DNA of 64,000 nt from Nannocystis exedens (lineage in GTDB: Bacteria > Myxococcota_A > Polyangia > Nannocystales > Nannocystaceae): contig NZ_NETK01000001.1 in the NCBI RefSeq assembly GCF_002343915.1, positions 3,916,001 through 3,980,000 of the forward strand, written 5' to 3'. How positions within the stretch are numbered: position 1 is the first letter of the stretch; every line of letters begins with the position of its first letter. Position numbers and translations under genes: made by a program. Below, piece after piece: positions 60,208-64,000 of the stretch. The notes under the pieces are model-generated. The model ran no database searches and was not told where the DNA came from. It saw only the letters and a list, made by a program, of their open reading frames with translations.

Positions 60208-60822
60208 ATGCGCGTCCCGATCCGGGCCCCGGTCGCCGTCGTCTTCATGCTGGCCTGCGGCTGCAGCGACGGCGGCGGGACGACCCGCGGGCTGACCTCC
60301 GGAGCGACCGAGACCGCGACCCTGCCGACGGGCAGCACCTCGACCGGCGGCGCGCCGACCGATCCGACCACCACCGGCGGCACGGCGACGAGCAGCACCG
60401 CCGAGCCCGCTAGTACGAGTTCTAGCGGCGCGAGCAGCGAGATCTCCTCGACCACCGCGGACAGCAGCTCGACCACCGCCGATCCGGACTGCCCGCCGGT
60501 CCAGGGCGAGTACAACGATTGCACCGACGAGCGGGGCGACCTCGACAACAAGGCCTGCGCGTGGATGGGCGACGGCGAGAACGGCTTCATCACCTGCCTG
60601 AGCGCGGCCGGCCTGATGGGCGCCTCGACCTGCTCGCTGGTGAATTGCGAGCTCGACTGTCACTGCTTCGCCGCCCCGGCCACGGGCACCGCCGCGAGCG
60701 TGTGCCGGCCGAACGCCACCGACAAGGGCGACAGCGCCTGCGTCCTCGACTGTTCGAACGGCGCGACCTGTCCTGACGGCATGGTCTGCGACAACGACAC
60801 CTGCTTCTGGCCCGCCGCGTGA
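60208..60822 (+). CDS. Lipoprotein with Thr/Ser-rich linker and Cys-rich domain
   Basis: 204 aa, starting MRVPIRAPVAVVFMLACGCS with lipobox LACGC. A Thr/Ser/Gly linker (ATLPTGSTSTGGAPTDPTTT) leads to a compact Cys-rich domain. This contains EYNDCTDERGDLDNKACAWM, CLSAAGLMGASTCSL and CELDCHCFAAP, and ends DGMVCDNDTCFW. Twelve or so cysteines suggest several disulfides. Envelope protein of unknown role, of a kind abundant in this type of genome. Its stop overlaps the next gene's GTG (GTGA). Confidence 0.75.
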   Translation: MRVPIRAPVAVVFMLACGCSDGGGTTRGLTSGATETATLPTGSTSTGGAPTDPTTTGGTATSSTAEPASTSSSGASSEISSTTADSSSTTADPDCPPVQGEYNDCTDERGDLDNKACAWMGDGENGFITCLSAAGLMGASTCSLVNCELDCHCFAAPATGTAASVCRPNATDKGDSACVLDCSNGATCPDGMVCDNDTCFWPAA

Positions 60823-61256
60823 TCGCCGTGCATCGTCCCTCGCTCCTGCTCGCGTTCGTCCTCGGCTGCGCGCACCTCGTCCCGCCGGCCGCGCCGCCGG
60901 AGAACGGCATCCCTGTCGTCGACCCGCGCGAGAAGCCGCTGCCCGAGCCGGTGCGGGTCGCGACCGACCGCGCCCACGGTGGTTGCGACACCGGGGCCCA
61001 GTGCGTCGAGCACCTCGACCCGAACCATTCGGCCGCCGACGGTCAGCGCACCTGCGAGGCCGACGGCGCCCGCTGGCTCGCCGGCGCCTGCCCGCACCGC
61101 GGGGCCCACAGCGCCTGCATCACCGAGCATTTTTTGATGTTCGAGTACGGCAAGGCGCGCGCCGACGAGTTCGGCAACCCGCTCCACCGCGACCGCCTCG
61201 CCGCCCGCGAAGCCTGCCTGACCCAGGGCGGCGAGTTCTACGAGCTCACCCCATGA
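60819..61256 (+). CDS. Small lipoprotein, 145 aa
   Basis: Starts at GTG with MIAVHRPSLLLAFVLGCAHL; the lipobox VLGC follows a short hydrophobic stretch. Residues such as GGCDTGAQCVEHLDPNHSAA, RTCEADGARWLAGACPHRGA and HSACITEHFLMFEY form a small Cys-paired domain. It is translationally coupled to the lipoprotein before it (GTGA overlap). Family not recognised. Confidence 0.7.
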   Translation: MIAVHRPSLLLAFVLGCAHLVPPAAPPENGIPVVDPREKPLPEPVRVATDRAHGGCDTGAQCVEHLDPNHSAADGQRTCEADGARWLAGACPHRGAHSACITEHFLMFEYGKARADEFGNPLHRDRLAAREACLTQGGEFYELTP

Positions 61257-61881
61257 TGTTTTCAAGACATGCTCAAGCATCCATGTCCTTGTAGACATTC
61301 AGATCGCCGCCGAACCTGTCCTTCGCGCCATGTCTTGACAATCATCGAGCGCCCCGCGCCCGCGCGCCCGAGCCGCCGTGATTCCGCCCGCCGCACCCAC
61401 GCGGCCTCGCGTCGACAGCCGAGCCGCGGCCATCGTGACGCCGTCCGCCGTTCGCCCGCCGCACCCACGCGGCCTCGCGTCGACAGCCGAGCCGCGCTCA
61501 TCGTGACGCCGTCCGCCCCCGCATCGACGCCGCCTCGCTCGCGCTGACAGCCGAGCCACGCCGCTGGCGATTCTTTCACGGCCCGACTCCGTTCGCGCTG
61601 ACGGCCGGCCACTCCGTCGCGCCGCATGTTCCTGGGCGCGGTCCGCTCGCTCCCGACACGGACCGAAGGCACGCGCCTCGCCGCCCCCGCCTCGCGCCTG
61701 TCCTTCGAAGCGGCCGTGCGCCTCGCGGCCCGAACCGTCCCACCGCCTCCGCCTGTCCTTCGGGACACCCATTTACCTTCTGTTTCTTCTTCTAATGATT
61801 CCTCCCGGCTGCCGGTCGGGTGCGCGGTCCTGCTTGACGCGCGGCCTCGCTCATTGTACACCACTGAACGGAAGATCAGCC
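61257..61881. repeat. Non-coding gap with degenerate palindromes and a 68-bp repeat
   Basis: No gene is called. Degenerate CATGTC/GACATG elements occupy 61257-61340. Two copies of a 68-bp unit (starting near 61388 and 61456; shared core CGCACCCACGCGGCCTCGCG) follow, with a decayed third after 61524. A clear palindrome TGTCCTTCGGGACA lies at 61754-61767. Confidence 0.7.
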
Positions 61882-62325
61882 ATGCACGACAGCGACCCTG
61901 CCGATCCCGTCTCTCCCGCGCTCCTCGACCTCCTGGCCGTCTTTGAAGGCCCGCTCGCCGACGTTCAGTTCCCCGGGGTCGACCAAGGCACTCTCCGGGG
62001 CCTGGTCGATCAGGTGCGCGACCACGCGCACGAGCTCGAACAGCTGCGGGCCCAGGTCGACGCTCTCCACAATCAGCTCACCGAGGCTCGCTTGCGGCTG
62101 CTCCGCACGGCCGAGCAGGGCCTGGCCTACGCCCGGGTCTACGCGGCCGACGACCCCGAGCTCGAGGCGCGGCTCGCCGACATCAACCTCGGCGGCAAGC
62201 CGGAGCCGCGCCGGCGCAAGCTCGAGGTCGCGGCCGCCGATTCCGGCAACAGCGAGCCGCTTCGCTTGCCGCCACGCCGGGGCCGCAAGCCGCGCGCCGC
62301 CGAAGAGGCGCCGACCGGCTCGTGA
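61882..62325 (+). CDS. Coiled-coil hypothetical protein, 147 aa
   Basis: Starts MHDSDPADPVSPALLDLLAV, with GGAAG upstream. The middle (LRGLVDQVRDHAHELEQLRA, QVDALHNQLTEARLRLLRTA) has heptad hydrophobics of a coiled coil, followed by a helical segment and a basic, Pro/Arg-rich tail (LPPRRGRKPRAAEE). There is no signal peptide. The tail could bind nucleic acid. The 24-bp gap to the next gene on the same strand suggests an operon. Family not recognised. Confidence 0.65.
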   Translation: MHDSDPADPVSPALLDLLAVFEGPLADVQFPGVDQGTLRGLVDQVRDHAHELEQLRAQVDALHNQLTEARLRLLRTAEQGLAYARVYAADDPELEARLADINLGGKPEPRRRKLEVAAADSGNSEPLRLPPRRGRKPRAAEEAPTGS

Positions 62326-62349
62326 TGGTCGCGGCGATCGTCCGGATGG

Positions 62350-63552
62350 ATGGTAAAAACCCCGCCCGTGACTTACGCCGAGCTGCGCGCCGCACTCCGC
62401 CACGAGCACCTCCCGCTCGCCTACTGCGACCTCGACCTCCTGGCCGCCAACGCCCGCAGCCTGGTCGAGCGCGCCGGCAGCCTGCCGATCCGCCTCGCCT
62501 CCAAGTCGATCCGCTGCCGCGACATCCTCCGTCGCGTCCAGGCGATGAGCCCCGTGTTCCAGGGCATCCTCTGCTACAGCGCCGCCGAGGCCGCCCACCT
62601 GGCCGCCGACAATTTTAAAGATCTGGTCGTCGCCTACCCCACGGTCGACCGCCACGACCTCGACCTCGCGTGCCAGGCGATCGCCGGCGGCGCCGAGATC
62701 TGCCTGATGGTCGACGACCCGCAGCAATTGCCCTTCCTGTCCGAGGCGGCCGCGCGGGCCGACGTCACCTTGCCGGTGGCGATCGACCTCGACATGTCCT
62801 CGACCTTGCCCGGCCTCCACTTCGGCGTGCGCCGCTCGCCGGTGACGGGGGTCGAGGCCGCCGTCGCTCTCGCCGACGCGATCGCCGGCGCGCCGCACCT
62901 CCGCCTCGACGGCCTGATGGGCTACGAGGCCCAGCTCGCCGGTCTTCAGGACCTCGTGCCCGGCCAGCGGCTCAAGAGCGCCGCCGTCCGGGCGCTCAAG
63001 CGTCGCTCGCAGCCGGAGGTGTTCGCCCGTCGAGCCGCGGTCGTCGCCGCCATCCGGTCGCGCGGCCACGAGCTGCGCTTCGTCAACGGCGGCGGCACCG
63101 GCAGCCTCGAGCAGACCCGCACCGACGCCTCGGTCACCGAGCTCGCGGCCGGCTCCGGCCTCTACGGCCCGACCCTGTTCGACGGCTACGACAGCTTTCG
63201 GCCGCAACCGGCAGCGGGCTTCGCCGTGCCGATCGTCCGGCGGCCGACCGCGAACATCTACACCTGCTTCGGCGGCGGCTACATCGCTTCCGGCAGCCCC
63301 GGCCGCGATCGGCAACCGACCCCGTACCTGCCGGCCGGCGCCGGCCTGCTGGCCAACGAGGGCTGCGGCGAGGTCCAGACCCCCGTCAACTACGCGGGCC
63401 CGGAGATCCTCGCTCTCGGTGACCCGATCTTCTTCCGCCACGCCAAGGCCGGCGAGCTGTGCGAGCATTTTCCCGAGCTCGTCCTGCTCGCCGGCGCCGC
63501 CGTCGTCGGCCGCGTCCCCACCTACCGCGGCGACGGCCGCAGCTTCGTCTGA
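62350..63552 (+). CDS. PLP enzyme of the alanine racemase N-terminal / D-threonine aldolase type
   Basis: 400 aa, starting MVKTPPVTYAELRAALRHEH. The PLP lysine is Lys52 in RLASKSIRCRDILRR, followed by GILCYSAAEAAHLA and the TIM-barrel strands DLVVAYPTVDRHDL, EICLMVDDPQQL and VAIDLDMSS. The C-terminal part (LRFVNGGGTGSLEQTRTDAS, TELAAGSGLYGPTLFDGYDS, then YTCFGGGYIASGS) fits the D-threonine aldolase/D-serine dehydratase-like group. It probably acts on a D-amino acid or beta-hydroxy amino acid; the substrate is unknown. An FAD lactone oxidase gene follows 148 bp downstream on the same strand. Confidence 0.87.
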   Translation: MVKTPPVTYAELRAALRHEHLPLAYCDLDLLAANARSLVERAGSLPIRLASKSIRCRDILRRVQAMSPVFQGILCYSAAEAAHLAADNFKDLVVAYPTVDRHDLDLACQAIAGGAEICLMVDDPQQLPFLSEAAARADVTLPVAIDLDMSSTLPGLHFGVRRSPVTGVEAAVALADAIAGAPHLRLDGLMGYEAQLAGLQDLVPGQRLKSAAVRALKRRSQPEVFARRAAVVAAIRSRGHELRFVNGGGTGSLEQTRTDASVTELAAGSGLYGPTLFDGYDSFRPQPAAGFAVPIVRRPTANIYTCFGGGYIASGSPGRDRQPTPYLPAGAGLLANEGCGEVQTPVNYAGPEILALGDPIFFRHAKAGELCEHFPELVLLAGAAVVGRVPTYRGDGRSFV

Positions 63553-63700
63553 ACCCGCCGAACCGCCTTCGCCGAGCTGTTCGTGCTCCGGCACGACCCG
63601 CAGGCGGGCAGCGTCGACCCGGCCGCGGTGACCGTCGCGCCTCCGCCGATGCTCGTCGCGGCTTCGTCGGCGCCCGCCTGCCTGGTACCATCCGCCGGCG

Positions 63701-64000
63701 ATGTTCGCGCGCAAGACTTGGTCCAATTGGTCGGGCGGCGTCACCTGTCGTCCGGGACAGTTCGTGGTCCCGAGCACCGTCGACGCCCTCAGCGACCTGG
63801 TCCGAGAGACAGCCAGCGCCAGCGGCAAGCTGCGGGTCGTCGGCGCCGGTCACTCGTTCACCCCGGTCGTCGCCACCGAGCACACCCTCGTCTCGCTGGC
63901 GCGGATCCGCGGCCTCGCCGAGGTCGACCGCGAGGCCGGGGCCGCCACCGTCCTGGCCGGCACCACGATCCGCGACCTCGGCGGCCTGCTCGGCAAGCAC
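63701..64000 (+). CDS. FAD-linked oxidase (D-arabinono-1,4-lactone oxidase family), 5' part
   Basis: The first 100 codons, running off the window end. MFARKTWSNWSGGVTCRPGQ is the N-terminus typical of sugar-1,4-lactone and alditol oxidases, followed by the FAD-binding (PCMH) segment FVVPSTVDALSDLVRE and KLRVVGAGHSFTPVVATEHT. Here GAGHSF carries the His that is covalently linked to FAD in many relatives. VLAGTTIRDLGGLL closes the visible part. Likely oxidises a sugar lactone or alditol to the ketone, with H2O2 produced. It follows the PLP enzyme gene with a 148-bp gap; possible shared pathway. Confidence 0.85.
   Translation, partial: MFARKTWSNWSGGVTCRPGQFVVPSTVDALSDLVRETASASGKLRVVGAGHSFTPVVATEHTLVSLARIRGLAEVDREAGAATVLAGTTIRDLGGLLGKH

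Noticed and set aside
63746..63759. TGTCGTCCGGGACA resembling the palindrome family
   Set aside because: It encodes TCRPGQ, a conserved part of the FAD oxidase N-terminus, so the resemblance is explained by coding.

Overview
High-GC (roughly 70%), gene-dense DNA whose content points to a myxobacterium, most likely of the Nannocystineae type. The pointers are lipoproteins with Thr/Gly-rich linkers after the lipobox, a C-terminal Gly-Cys/hydrophobic/Arg sorting tail of the MYXO-CTERM kind (57912-59051), an FHA protein, a eukaryotic-type Ser/Thr kinase with TPR-like repeats, caspase/CHAT/formylglycine-enzyme-like conflict proteins, a Thg1-like polymerase and a globin-coupled histidine kinase. 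No rRNA, tRNA or CRISPR array was found.

Layout. 1-4.3 kb: end of a VCBS-repeat protein, an FHA regulator, a gene broken by several frameshifts and a small hypothetical gene. 4.3-21.6 kb: a complete Tc (ABC) toxin locus, made of a very large TcA (3121 aa), a fused TcB-TcC (2476 aa) ending in a variable toxin tip, and a 4-bp-overlapping probable immunity gene. 21.6-27.1 kb: a recombination graveyard of this locus. It holds a TcB scrap, an IS66 element, a decayed TcC/Rhs core carrying a second unrelated toxin tip, a second candidate immunity gene, another TcB scrap, and the left end of an ISL3-family element. 27.2-37 kb: housekeeping and regulatory genes (Thg1-like enzyme, Pit phosphate transporter with its DUF47 partner, Pho-box-like site, globin-PAS histidine kinase, UspA, FAD monooxygenase, DUF2807 lipoprotein, ECF sigma factor with a hairpin over its ribosome binding site).

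37-46.4 kb is a probable conflict or signalling island. A membrane Ser/Thr kinase faces a caspase-like plus CHAT-protease operon. A convergent four-gene operon encodes two formylglycine-enzyme-like proteins and two membrane/secreted proteins. The CHAT protein and one formylglycine-enzyme-like protein share the same N-terminal effector-associated-like domain, so the two operons may act together. 47-64 kb: a STAND ATPase, a 2OG-Fe(II) dioxygenase, a CPA2 antiporter, several secreted or lipoprotein genes, an alanine-racemase-fold PLP enzyme and the start of a sugar-lactone-type FAD oxidase.

From about 33 kb rightwards the DNA carries a recurring 14-bp palindrome family (TGTCC-N4-GGACA). It is found singly between genes, in hairpins between convergent genes, in a 41-bp-period array at 55.6 kb, and as an in-frame 39-bp-period array inside the caspase gene. 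This is the most unexplained structural signal in the window.
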